Below are positions 6,704 to 15,525 of a stretch of DNA of 15,525 bases, piece by piece. Within the stretch, counting starts at the first letter, position 1; each line of letters opens with the position of its first letter. Location: assembly GCA_002449535.1 (NCBI GenBank), contig DJWZ01000126.1:2481-18005 (forward strand), written 5' to 3'. The notes below the pieces were generated by a model. It was not told the origin of the DNA, searched no databases, and worked only from the letters and a program-made list of their open reading frames with translations. The position numbers and the translations under genes were made by a program. Source of the DNA: Prevotellaceae bacterium UBA7017. Lineage in GTDB: Bacteria; Bacteroidota; Bacteroidia; Bacteroidales; Bacteroidaceae.

Positions 6704-9484
6704 TTAATAAATTACCTTCTTACCATTAATAATATTAACACCCTTTTGAGGAGCCATGAGCCTTTTGCCTGAAATATCATATATATTGACGGTGTCTGTA
6801 TGATTTCGTTGCATAGGTGTATTAATACCTGTAGGTTCTTCTCCCTTAAATAACTTTGCAACATCTTCTGCAGACAAAGCATAATTATATATTCTAAAGT
6901 CATCAATATTTCCTTTGAAACGTGGGTCGTTCACAAACTGACTCCTACCAATATAATTGCACACAGGATTAATATCCGTTGGACGTATCGTTATTGTTTT
7001 TGAAGACGCTACAGCAACCCCGTCAACGAATAATACCACCTCGGTATCCCCAATAGTTACTACAACATGATGCCAGGCATTTCTTCCCAAAGTAGGAGCA
7101 CTAAGGATTTCTTCTTCTCCTCCATTCTTCATAACAAAACGCATCTGCGAACCATTGTTTGGAGTTAGAAACATGTATTGGTCTGTACCATTTCCGAAGT
7201 CAAATATCCTCTGCCAGTTGGATGAGGAAGTAGAATATACCCATGTGGAAATGGTCATTTCTTTACTGCATATCACACCTGATGGCAGAGACAGATGCGC
7301 AGTGGTGCCATTCAGCAAAAGAGATGCTTCTCCAACCTTCTTTTCTGTAGTACTGTAAGAGGCTTTCTCATCAACAGCATCTAAGATATTCTGCGTTTCA
7401 TCCTCTAAATTATTCTCAAACGCATAATGGACGACAAGTTCTTTGGAAAGCATTGCAGTATTCACACTGACTGGGTCAGAGACTTTCGACAGGTTACGAC
7501 TCTTATCTATAGCTTTAACCTTATATCTATAGCTCGTTCCCTCTTGAATATCATTGTCGATAAACTCTGTTCCTACTACAATACGACCTATCATATCCCA
7601 TGCAGAAGCATCAATCGCTTCGTCAGAATTCGTTTCCTTTGCCCTATATATCATATATCCGGCGACATCACTGGCAGTACTTGCTGTCCATGACAACTTG
7701 ACACTTGCCGACCGTATCTCAGCCTTCAGTTCTGTAGGAACCGTCGGAGAATTTTTCTCCAATGCAGCATTTGTCGGAATAAATCTCCACTTTTGCTTAT
7801 CATCTCCAGTATAAGCCTGGGTTATGACAGCTCCAAGAGCGCTCGTTCCCGTTACACCCAGATACAATCCTGAATGACGCGAACGAATATAATAATATCC
7901 ATCGCCTGCATACTCAAAAAACCACTGTTCATTAGTACCTCCGGCACCAACCCATGTGATAATATTCGCTCCTGTGGTTGTACTCCAATCTTTTAGATCT
8001 ATCACTTGTGACTTATTCCTCTCACTACGAATGATATAATATCCGAAGTCACCACCACTATTACTTGCTATCGGCTCAAATATCCATCTTTGATAGTTAT
8101 TAGATGCTGTCCCAGTATAGGAGCCTTTGGTTATCGTTGTCCCGTCAGCAGTATTTGCTGCACTGAAGCAATAATTGCATGCCTTGTTCTCAATCACATA
8201 ACTGCGGTCTGTATAAATAGGTTCAAACGGAACATCCTCACCATAATTTACCTGAATCATACGTTCCGCATTATATTGTCCAACATTATATCCTGTTCCT
8301 GCTGGCAAATACATTGGATATCTATATACCGGTCCGTAAGAATCATAATATACAGGTCTGTCAAGAGATATTATTTCGTATGTTTGCGGATTTGCTTGTC
8401 TCTCACTGCATCCAAGGAAAGCCGCCACCTGCATTACCTGTGGCATTTTCTTCTTAGGCTCCTGCCACTTATATACAGATGCAGCAGTCCATGTAGAACG
8501 GTTCTCAGCATACCCTATTTCCTTACCATAATATGCTGCCTTGCAGAATTCTCCACGAGAGGCAGCATCCCACCCCCACCAGATTCCTTGCTGCAAGCCA
8601 TAGTGTATGCCGACAAATGCCTCCATAGTATTATGCAGTTCATCAGCTGTTGCTATATGTCCGTTATTTCGTACTGTCTGCCAAAAGTTGGCATAATTAT
8701 TAAAACTTCCTGCCAACTGGTGGGTATTGCCTTCTGAAACATATGGTTTAACTCCATTATACCATGTAAGCGCCTCATCACAATTTAAGGTATTGCCGGC
8801 AGAGATGCGTATTCCCGCTAAATCTGTATCCTCTGTCAAAAGTCTAGCTACCTCCTTAAAATGAGCAACAGTTCCTTGGTCTGTCCATCCTGCTTTCAGT
8901 CCGGTGTTTGCATCAGCCCATCCCTTAAAATCCGGCTCATTGAAAGGTGATATTGACACCACCTCAAAACCTTTTTTCCTGGCATATAAAACTGTTGCCT
9001 TTATTACTCTATACCAATTTACAGGCTTACCATAATAATTTGCCTTATAGGTAGGACCCTTTTCTGGGTCACTCCACTGTCCATTATCATGATTGAGAGC
9101 AATCTTTTTTACTCCCGACAACCCTATATGATTGAGACGCGTTTGTAATGCTGCCTGTTGGGCAGAAGTCAACACCAAATCCTCTCCTACCACATCAGTA
9201 GCCTGAAAAGACACACGACCTATCTTCATCACATCCTTGGTAATGTAGTTCGTTCCGCGTATAACATTGTCCTCAGAATCCCATGCAGTATCCATACCCC
9301 ACATAATCGGGGATGCAGGAGTAGTCAACGACGAAATATCCGAATTGACTCTATAAGTTACAGGAACAGCAGAGTATATACTTGCCTTTATGAACTGTGA
9401 TGTACGTGCAGGACGTTGCGCAAACGATGTTGCTGGAAATCCCAACAACATCGTTCCTATAAATATTTTAACTATTTTATTCAT
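6704..9484 (-). CDS. Secreted glycosidase-like protein with ricin lectin, FN3 and LamG domains
   Basis: A 926-residue secreted protein, probably a glycoside hydrolase of clan GH-A type; I cannot assign the family. Order: Sec signal peptide (~1-22, no lipobox); catalytic-like region (~28-425) with ISPFNEPDF (E183, likely acid/base) and ATADELHN (E282, candidate nucleophile), followed by a tryptophan-rich GIWWGW; ricin-type beta-trefoil (~432-570) with three QxW motifs; FN3 (~580-675); LamG/concanavalin-like domain (~683-880); and a C-terminal tail with IYDISGKRL (901-909) ending in GKKVIY. I place the start at ATG 9484, which overlaps the susD stop by one base (TGATG), rather than at the TTG one codon upstream. 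The tight coupling with susD and the lectin domains suggest it attacks an extracellular glycan whose products SusC/D import. The signature is also compatible with GH30-like enzymes. Confidence 0.75.
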   Translation of the reverse strand: MNKIVKIFIGTMLLGFPATSFAQRPARTSQFIKASIYSAVPVTYRVNSDISSLTTPASPIMWGMDTAWDSEDNVIRGTNYITKDVMKIGRVSFQATDVVGEDLVLTSAQQAALQTRLNHIGLSGVKKIALNHDNGQWSDPEKGPTYKANYYGKPVNWYRVIKATVLYARKKGFEVVSISPFNEPDFKGWADANTGLKAGWTDQGTVAHFKEVARLLTEDTDLAGIRISAGNTLNCDEALTWYNGVKPYVSEGNTHQLAGSFNNYANFWQTVRNNGHIATADELHNTMEAFVGIHYGLQQGIWWGWDAASRGEFCKAAYYGKEIGYAENRSTWTAASVYKWQEPKKKMPQVMQVAAFLGCSERQANPQTYEIISLDRPVYYDSYGPVYRYPMYLPAGTGYNVGQYNAERMIQVNYGEDVPFEPIYTDRSYVIENKACNYCFSAANTADGTTITKGSYTGTASNNYQRWIFEPIASNSGGDFGYYIIRSERNKSQVIDLKDWSTTTGANIITWVGAGGTNEQWFFEYAGDGYYYIRSRHSGLYLGVTGTSALGAVITQAYTGDDKQKWRFIPTNAALEKNSPTVPTELKAEIRSASVKLSWTASTASDVAGYMIYRAKETNSDEAIDASAWDMIGRIVVGTEFIDNDIQEGTSYRYKVKAIDKSRNLSKVSDPVSVNTAMLSKELVVHYAFENNLEDETQNILDAVDEKASYSTTEKKVGEASLLLNGTTAHLSLPSGVICSKEMTISTWVYSTSSSNWQRIFDFGNGTDQYMFLTPNNGSQMRFVMKNGGEEEILSAPTLGRNAWHHVVVTIGDTEVVLFVDGVAVASSKTITIRPTDINPVCNYIGRSQFVNDPRFKGNIDDFRIYNYALSAEDVAKLFKGEEPTGINTPMQRNHTDTVNIYDISGKRLMAPQKGVNIINGKKVIY

Positions 9485-11319
9485 CAAAAACCAATTTGAT
9501 TATTCCATTTCAAAAACCAATTCTTTGTATCTGTCAGATCTACCGTTATACTGCCATCTACATCCCTGGCTTTAATCTTATCAGCAAGATATGAAGGGTC
9601 TCCACGTCTTAATGCCACTCTCATGAGGTCATAGAATCTATATCCTTCAAAGGACATTTCCAAAGCCTCCTCATCCATAATCATATCTTCCACTTGTTCC
9701 TGTTCCCACTTCAGGTAATCAGCAGCTGAGAGAGTCTTTTTCTTATCGGCATCATAAGGCATGAAATATCCACGGTCACCATAATCGACTACCTCTGGAT
9801 GCATCACAGTAAATCCGCATCCACGCGCATGAATACCGATAGTATTACCTCGCGACTGATCTTTAGGGTTAACTACAACGCGATATCCATTAGCAGCTGT
9901 TGCACTTGCCGGGAAGGGGAAATTTTGAGTAAGGTAATCCTTCGATGGTTTGTAATGTGGAATGATGCTGTCGTTCAGAATCGTATTGTTGACTCCAGTT
10001 GAAAGGATGTGATATGCGAAACGTGGGTATCCGGCACGGTTCAATGCTTCAGCTAACCTCAAATAAACAAGTCCACGACGATAAATATGTACATTTGTTG
10101 TGGAATACTTATATATTTCTTGTCTTTCCGTAGTTTCTTTTGTCAGAGGATGCGTTCCGTTTTGATCATAGTTCCACACAGTACCTAACCTCAAATCACC
10201 CCAGTATCTCTCAGGGACCGTTCCATCTTTCGGAACAATTTTTATTTCACCGTCGCCATCCCATTTATTGTAATAATAGTTCTGTGCAGCAGAGAGGTCA
10301 CGCAACACCTTGGACGGATTTACCTGTGCCACATAGTCATTATTACCTGTTGAGTTGAATATATCGCGAAGCTGACTATAATTTCCGTTAGACGGAATAT
10401 CCTCCATAGGAATCATTGTAATCAATTCGGAAGTAGATCCCACCGACTCATCCATAAAGAAGCTAATATAGGATGAAGACCAACCTAACCAGTTATCATT
10501 TGACCAGTTAGTTGCCATGTTCGTCGTCGGATATGCCGAATTCTCACCGTTTCTGAGACGAATATACTTATGATAGTATTCAGCAGCTCTCAAGTAATTT
10601 CCTGCCCAGAGGTTCAAGTCACCGAGCAACAGACGTAAAGGTACATAGAACAACCTTGAGGGCTTGCTGTTTACATCACCATAATTTGGCACTTCTATAT
10701 ATGATATATTCTGCGTACTATCTTGCAACTCTGGGTCGTCTGCAAGTCCATCATCATACAGGAAATAGTCACAGATATCATTGATACCATACATTGGATA
10801 ACTCTTCTCTGCATCTTCTTTTGACAGAATGGGCTTGGTAACAAACGGCACCTTACCATAATTTAGAACCAATTGCAAATATGTCCACGCACGTATTGAT
10901 TTCACTGCGGCATATTCTTTTTTGAAAATACGTTCGCCACGGTTATTCTGCTGTGCACTATCTACATTGGCAATAAAATAGTTACAGTTATTAATGATTG
11001 CATAATAGTCACTTGGCACATTGTATTTATTATCTTCGCCTATCTGGAAGTTTGCTATATCTCTTAAGTCAGAAGAGGTATGCTTATTAATGTTGACAAG
11101 ATCTCCACGAAGTTCTCCCAACAATATTGTACGATCTGCTATTGCCTGTAACTTGTTAAGAATTCCAGTAACAGAATATATTGTATCATTAGCGTCCACC
11201 AAATGATTTTTATCTGCCTCTATGAGGTGACTTGACTCCACATCATAGAACTTTTGACATGAGGTCAACGATAATCCTAACGCCAACCCTAATACTAATT
11301 TTATTTTATTAAGTTTCAT
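9484..11319 (-). CDS. SusD/RagB-family nutrient-binding outer-membrane lipoprotein
   Basis: SusD-like lid lipoprotein that caps the SusC transporter and binds glycan at the cell surface. The 611-residue product has a lipoprotein signal ending in LTSC with Cys21 as the lipidation site. It carries the family's helical features: a SusD-like N-terminal half with RAWTYLQLVLNYGKVP (~143-158) and the C-terminal signature EGYRFYDLMR (558-567), typical of SusD/RagB proteins. Length is slightly above the usual 500-600. It lies 15 nt after susC, and its TGA overlaps the ATG of the next gene by one base. The substrate cannot be deduced from the sequence. Confidence 0.95.
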   Translation of the reverse strand: MKLNKIKLVLGLALGLSLTSCQKFYDVESSHLIEADKNHLVDANDTIYSVTGILNKLQAIADRTILLGELRGDLVNINKHTSSDLRDIANFQIGEDNKYNVPSDYYAIINNCNYFIANVDSAQQNNRGERIFKKEYAAVKSIRAWTYLQLVLNYGKVPFVTKPILSKEDAEKSYPMYGINDICDYFLYDDGLADDPELQDSTQNISYIEVPNYGDVNSKPSRLFYVPLRLLLGDLNLWAGNYLRAAEYYHKYIRLRNGENSAYPTTNMATNWSNDNWLGWSSSYISFFMDESVGSTSELITMIPMEDIPSNGNYSQLRDIFNSTGNNDYVAQVNPSKVLRDLSAAQNYYYNKWDGDGEIKIVPKDGTVPERYWGDLRLGTVWNYDQNGTHPLTKETTERQEIYKYSTTNVHIYRRGLVYLRLAEALNRAGYPRFAYHILSTGVNNTILNDSIIPHYKPSKDYLTQNFPFPASATAANGYRVVVNPKDQSRGNTIGIHARGCGFTVMHPEVVDYGDRGYFMPYDADKKKTLSAADYLKWEQEQVEDMIMDEEALEMSFEGYRFYDLMRVALRRGDPSYLADKIKARDVDGSITVDLTDTKNWFLKWNNQIGF

Positions 11320-11334
11320 AGTATCAAATAGAAT

Positions 11335-14300
11335 TTAGAGTTTAACTTTCACACCAAAGACTACACTACGGTTAGCTCCCACCTTGCCATAGTCAATACC
11401 TTGTCCTATGACAGAGTTAGTAACAGATACCTCAGGATCACTACCTAAATATTTTGTAATAGTAAATAGATTGTTTCCCTGTATCCAGAATTCCAGTCCC
11501 TGCAAGAAAGCTGTATTCATAGGAAGATTGTACGACAGTGTAACGCTCTTCAGTTTAAGGTATGAACCATCCTCAATCCATCTATCGCTGAAACGGCTAT
11601 TACCCATTGGGTCTTGGAAAGTTAACTTTGGAACACTTGTTACATCATTTTCATTTTCTGCCCGCCATCTCTGTGTGATATTAGTTGTCTGGTTCATAAA
11701 TCGTGAACCGCCTTCAAGTTGTGAACGCATATAGTTGTAAATATCATTGCCAATAGAATAATTGAAATTCATATCCAACTTGAAACGTTTCCATGATAAT
11801 GAAGAGAATATATTACCATAGATATCAGGATTTGGATTACCTATTACCTGCATATCCTTCTCATCGATACGCTTGTCGCCATTAAGGTCAACAAATTTCA
11901 TATCACCAGCACCAAATTCATGCTTGTCAACGCCATTCTCACTGAGGATATAGAGACCATCTGCCTTAGCATCGGCTGTTGTAGCATATACGCCGTTTGT
12001 CTTATATCCATAGAACAGATTTGCTGCCTGTCCTTCTTTTGTCAGGATATTGGCATTATAGACAGATGTTACCATATAATCTTTTCCATCATTGCGTCCA
12101 AGAGACTTTATCTCATTCTTATAATGTCCCATAGAAGCGCCAACAGACCAAGACCAGTCTTTTGTAGCAATAATCTTACCACTCAGATTAACATCGAAGC
12201 CACTGTTATTCATCTTTCCGCCATTGGTCCACTGCTGACTGATACCTGCCAACATGCCCATTGTCTGCATAGAAAGAAGGTCAGATGTCCTACTCCAGAA
12301 GCCATTTATACCAAAATGCAAACGATTTGCGAGGAAATTTGCTTCAAGTCCAATGTTCCACCTCTGTGTGGTTTCCCACTTAATGTCATTGTTACCAATA
12401 GAAACAAGGCTCAAACCTGCTATAGATTTCAGATACAGTTGTGACGCAAAATAAGATCTCGCAGCAGTAAGACTGACATCATCATTACCACTGACGTCAT
12501 AGCCACCGGTTAACTTCAGATAATCTATACCCTTGACATTTGCCATCCATGACTCGTTAGTCATAATCCAACCAAGCTGTACTGCAGGGAATATTCCCCA
12601 AGGCACACCACCAAACTTGATAGCACCTCCGTTTCGATTCTTACCAAAACGTGAAGAACTTGATGCTGTCAGGTTAACCTGTGCATAATATCTTCCACGA
12701 TAATTATAGTTACCCTGAGCGTATGCGTCGATAGAACGCCATGACTCATCTACACCGGCTGCATCTACATTAAGAAGACCATTTGACAAGAACGGAGTCT
12801 TATCAGATCCTGTATTGTATCCAGAAGGTGCAGAAGAATTATAATTTTCAAACATCATACGCATACCACCGAATACAGAAACAGAATGTGCATCATACTG
12901 GTTTTTCCAACTAAGACGAGTGTCTGACTGCAATGAGTTCTGACGTGACGTTTTTGATGCCACAAGATTCTCACGGTTTGCATTTACGGAAGCTACATAA
13001 TATGTAGGAACACCATTTATAGGTATGTAATACTTATTATTAGTATTCAGGAGATTGTATGTGAAATGCTCTGATATAATGAGATTTGGCAGAATCTTGA
13101 ATTTTGGTGTTACCGAAAGATTAAGCATTGATGTCTCAAAACGATTCTTATGCTCCGCATCTGCATATTCATTGAACGCTACTGGATTACCTATTCTATA
13201 ATTATAGTTAGCATATCCTACCAAAGCCTCATCAAGGTATGACTCATCTTCTATATCATATACAGAAGAAGAGAAAGAACCGACACCATTTGAATAACCA
13301 TAAGCATAAGGACTCATGAATGGAGACTTTACATACGCAAGGAATGCAGGTGATGTAGGAGTTCCTTCATTATATGCTGACGGTGCCGTATCATCACGCA
13401 ATGAGCGGGTAGTATTGACAAACGAAGCATCAAAACGAACATCCAAACGGGATGTCAATGCTATGTCTGAATTGAAACGTATGTTGATACGGTTCATATC
13501 ATTATATTTCAATGTACTGTTTGCTAAAGTATAACCTACAGACAAGTTGTACTGTGCAACATCATCACCGCCCATGACATTTATGCCATAGTTGTGTGAA
13601 ACTGACGTACGATATGTATAATCCTTCCAGTCAGTGAATGTATGATATCGGTTATAGTGAGGATAAGAAGGGTCACTTCCCAAGAATTTGAAATCAGAAC
13701 GTTTTGTATTGGTACTACCAAGCATCTCAGACGCATAGTTGCGATACTGTTCAGCATCCATCATATCATAAAACTTTGGTTTCATATTGATTCCGACAGA
13801 TGCAGACGCAGTAATACGTGTTGCCATAGAAGTTGAACGCTTGGTTGTTACAAGTATAACACCATTGGCACCTCTCGCGCCATATAGAGCAGTACCGTTA
13901 CGCATTACTTCAACATTGGCAATATCTGCAGGGTTGATACCTGTAAGTACATCATTGTAGAAACCTGAGTGCAACTGTGTACGATCGTACTGCTGGTCTA
14001 TAATCACCCCATCTACTACTACCAATGGTTGTGCATTAGCATTAAGAGAGTTCAGACCTTGAATGAACATAGACATTCCCTGACCAGGAACACCGGAACG
14101 AGATGTTGAATATGCATACGCACCCAACTGATTCTGAATTTCCTCCTTGATATTGGTTGCATAGGAATACTTAAAGTCATCAGCACTTACATTCTTGAGA
14201 ATATCCTCTTCTGCCGCATAATCAGGTTTGAAAGAAGTCGGCAGCAGCAATACATCTTTCTGCACCTCTCCCACACTAAGACCTATTGTTGCAGCATTAA

Positions 14301-14613
14301 AGTCTGGAGTACTAATATACAAGCCTGTAGAGAAAACAGGAACCTTTATGTTATAGTTACCATTGTCGTCTGTAAGTCCAGAATAGCCTTCTACAGCAGT
14401 AGCTTTTACGATAACACCTGACATAGGTTCTCCCGTAGCAGCATTCATGACACGACCGGTGACAGTACGGGTTTCATACTGCTTTTTCTTAACCTTGACG
14501 ACCTTACGTACAACAGCCTCCTCTTCTATCTCATCATCCTGTGCATAGGCAATTGTCGAACCAAACGTCAATGCCAACGCTAATATTCCGCATTTATAGA
14601 TATATTGTTTCAT
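11335..14613 (-). CDS. SusC/RagA-family TonB-dependent outer-membrane transporter
   Basis: Outer-membrane beta-barrel importer for oligosaccharides, paired with the SusD-like protein downstream. The 1092-residue product has a Sec signal peptide (~1-24, AYA/Q), a charged segment that is acidic then basic (~26-45), a carboxypeptidase-regulatory-like domain (~48-125, starting RTVTGRVMNAATGEPMSG), a plug domain (~150-258, with FIQGLNSLN, PLVVVDGV and YGARGANGVILVTTK) and a beta-barrel ending in RSVVFGVKVKL. The VVVGYG-type stretch usually found between the regulatory domain and the plug is not visible; the region reads LPTSFKPDYAAEEDILKNV (125-142). No STN domain is present, so signalling through an anti-sigma factor is not expected. 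It lies 3 nt after the upstream partial gene. Confidence 0.96.
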   Translation of the reverse strand: MKQYIYKCGILALALTFGSTIAYAQDDEIEEEAVVRKVVKVKKKQYETRTVTGRVMNAATGEPMSGVIVKATAVEGYSGLTDDNGNYNIKVPVFSTGLYISTPDFNAATIGLSVGEVQKDVLLLPTSFKPDYAAEEDILKNVSADDFKYSYATNIKEEIQNQLGAYAYSTSRSGVPGQGMSMFIQGLNSLNANAQPLVVVDGVIIDQQYDRTQLHSGFYNDVLTGINPADIANVEVMRNGTALYGARGANGVILVTTKRSTSMATRITASASVGINMKPKFYDMMDAEQYRNYASEMLGSTNTKRSDFKFLGSDPSYPHYNRYHTFTDWKDYTYRTSVSHNYGINVMGGDDVAQYNLSVGYTLANSTLKYNDMNRINIRFNSDIALTSRLDVRFDASFVNTTRSLRDDTAPSAYNEGTPTSPAFLAYVKSPFMSPYAYGYSNGVGSFSSSVYDIEDESYLDEALVGYANYNYRIGNPVAFNEYADAEHKNRFETSMLNLSVTPKFKILPNLIISEHFTYNLLNTNNKYYIPINGVPTYYVASVNANRENLVASKTSRQNSLQSDTRLSWKNQYDAHSVSVFGGMRMMFENYNSSAPSGYNTGSDKTPFLSNGLLNVDAAGVDESWRSIDAYAQGNYNYRGRYYAQVNLTASSSSRFGKNRNGGAIKFGGVPWGIFPAVQLGWIMTNESWMANVKGIDYLKLTGGYDVSGNDDVSLTAARSYFASQLYLKSIAGLSLVSIGNNDIKWETTQRWNIGLEANFLANRLHFGINGFWSRTSDLLSMQTMGMLAGISQQWTNGGKMNNSGFDVNLSGKIIATKDWSWSVGASMGHYKNEIKSLGRNDGKDYMVTSVYNANILTKEGQAANLFYGYKTNGVYATTADAKADGLYILSENGVDKHEFGAGDMKFVDLNGDKRIDEKDMQVIGNPNPDIYGNIFSSLSWKRFKLDMNFNYSIGNDIYNYMRSQLEGGSRFMNQTTNITQRWRAENENDVTSVPKLTFQDPMGNSRFSDRWIEDGSYLKLKSVTLSYNLPMNTAFLQGLEFWIQGNNLFTITKYLGSDPEVSVTNSVIGQGIDYGKVGANRSVVFGVKVKL

Positions 14614-14616
14614 AAG

Positions 14617-15525
14617 TTATAGGTTGTTTTTGATGTCTTCGATAGTTTCATCTATGACAGGTGAAAGTAATATTCTATCCAAATATAGCATATTGGATTT
14701 TGTAACATTTACTGAAGTTGAAAGCACATTTACCTCTACGCGCAACTTAACCATCGGGTCTGGCAAGCCCCAGGTACATGTTGGGAATTTTATTCTTCCG
14801 ATATAGACTTTATCAACCTTTGTAGGATCTGTCTCGTAAGAATATGGTTTGTTTCTGGAGTAATCCTCATCAACCGTAATGTTTCCGAAGTTCTTTACCT
14901 TTATAGAACCTCTTCCATACGTCTTTGACGGGTCATAAGCAGTCTTGAACTCAATGGAGTCCTGCAGACCCTCAGGATCCTTACAGTATATCGTACACTG
15001 TATGCGGGTTGGCAAAACATCCGTGTCACTCTTGTCATAAGCCTGCGCTGGCACCGTACATACATACAGGTCATACCATACGTTAGAGAGAACGTTTGTA
15101 AAATTGAACAGGGCACCAGACATATTTGCCGGGTTGTTAGATTCCAACTTACAGAACGTATGTCCCATTATGTCCTCATAGAAAGGTGACGAACTCTTTG
15201 CATCGCGTGAAATAAGTTTTGGCCTTCCGCTGAGAGCAGGAGCCCTTCCTACATAATACAATGAGTCCAAAGTAGAAGATGCCTCTGCTTCCATGCTTAT
15301 ATCTTGCAAGAAGGTATTTCCGCGATATATCTTCCAGTCATTAGCCTTCATTGCAACACCATTTGAGCATGTCTCCGTTTCTGTATCTACAAAGATACCT
15401 GAAGAAGGGACACCAGCCTGCACTTCGTATGGAGACATATATTCATATACCCGTTTGTCAAAAGAACCATATCTCAATTTTCTGTATCCATATCTTAGAG
15501 CAAGCGGAGACTTAACAGAGTCAAC
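14617..15525 (-). CDS. C-terminal part of an unrecognised PUL protein, possibly FAS1-type
   Basis: The frame is open from the right window edge to the stop at 14617 (302 residues), so the real start lies outside; an internal TTG near 15477 is not needed. I do not recognise a catalytic motif. The segment is beta-rich and aromatic, with no transmembrane helix. It includes KRVYEYMSPYEV, a PSSGIFVDTETE stretch, a domain with ALFNFTNVLSNVWYDLYVCTVPA, and ends near LYLDRILLSPVID. It is 3 nt before susC and so belongs to the same transcript. Bacteroidota PULs often encode a fasciclin (FAS1) or surface-glycan-binding protein next to susC, and the start of this fragment and its final LDRI strand loosely recall the C-terminus of such FAS1 proteins. 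That assignment is from memory and weak. Confidence 0.6.
   Translation of the reverse strand, partial: VDSVKSPLALRYGYRKLRYGSFDKRVYEYMSPYEVQAGVPSSGIFVDTETETCSNGVAMKANDWKIYRGNTFLQDISMEAEASSTLDSLYYVGRAPALSGRPKLISRDAKSSSPFYEDIMGHTFCKLESNNPANMSGALFNFTNVLSNVWYDLYVCTVPAQAYDKSDTDVLPTRIQCTIYCKDPEGLQDSIEFKTAYDPSKTYGRGSIKVKNFGNITVDEDYSRNKPYSYETDPTKVDKVYIGRIKFPTCTWGLPDPMVKLRVEVNVLSTSVNVTKSNMLYLDRILLSPVIDETIEDIKNNL

Noticed and set aside
8090..8737. Plus-strand open frame (215 codons) opposite the ricin/LamG glycosidase gene.
   Set aside because: The opposite strand encodes a continuous protein with clear domains, whereas this frame gives no recognisable family and has no upstream signals.
15475..15477. 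TTG at 15477 as the start of the right-edge gene.
   Set aside because: The frame stays open upstream to the window edge with similar sequence, and no ribosome-binding site is visible, so the gene is a fragment rather than a complete 286-residue protein.

Overview
The window looks like chromosomal DNA from a Bacteroidota bacterium, most likely Prevotella or a close relative. The grounds are a SusC/SusD pair, a TAnnTTTG-type promoter, a Bacteroidota-style IF-2 with a long charged N-terminal extension, secreted enzymes ending in a short IYD(I/L)SGKR tail, and start sites mostly without Shine-Dalgarno sequences. Every gene I can support is on the minus strand, so the region is transcribed from right to left. 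I see no tRNA, rRNA, insertion sequence, phage gene or CRISPR array.

Right and centre (15525 down to 3025) is a five-gene polysaccharide utilization locus (PUL). In transcription order it encodes the C-terminal part of an unrecognised, probably surface-exposed protein (cut by the window edge); a SusC-like TonB-dependent outer-membrane transporter; a SusD-like surface lipoprotein; a 926-residue secreted protein with a clan GH-A-like catalytic region, ricin-type lectin, FN3 and LamG domains; and a 1222-residue secreted GH128-like glycosidase with two jelly-roll modules. Junctions are 3, 15, -1 and 10 nt, which indicates one operon. The SusC/D pair would bind and import oligosaccharides released by the two enzymes. 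The substrate cannot be read from sequence alone; a GH128-type core points to a beta-1,3-glucan or another beta-glycan. No regulator of the locus is in the window.

Left (2899 down to 1) is the housekeeping cluster rimP-nusA-infB, with infB cut by the left edge after its IF2_N region begins. It has its own well-formed Bacteroidota promoter (2982-3013) in the 125-nt gap after the PUL, followed by a leader with a 9-bp perfect hairpin. The -33 element starts only 11 nt beyond the last PUL stop codon and there is no clear U-tract terminator, so PUL transcription may run into the ribosome-maturation and translation operon.

The most interesting items are the family-unassigned multidomain glycosidase, the shared C-terminal tail on two non-lipoprotein enzymes, the SusC without the usual TonB-box-like motif, and the PUL/housekeeping junction.
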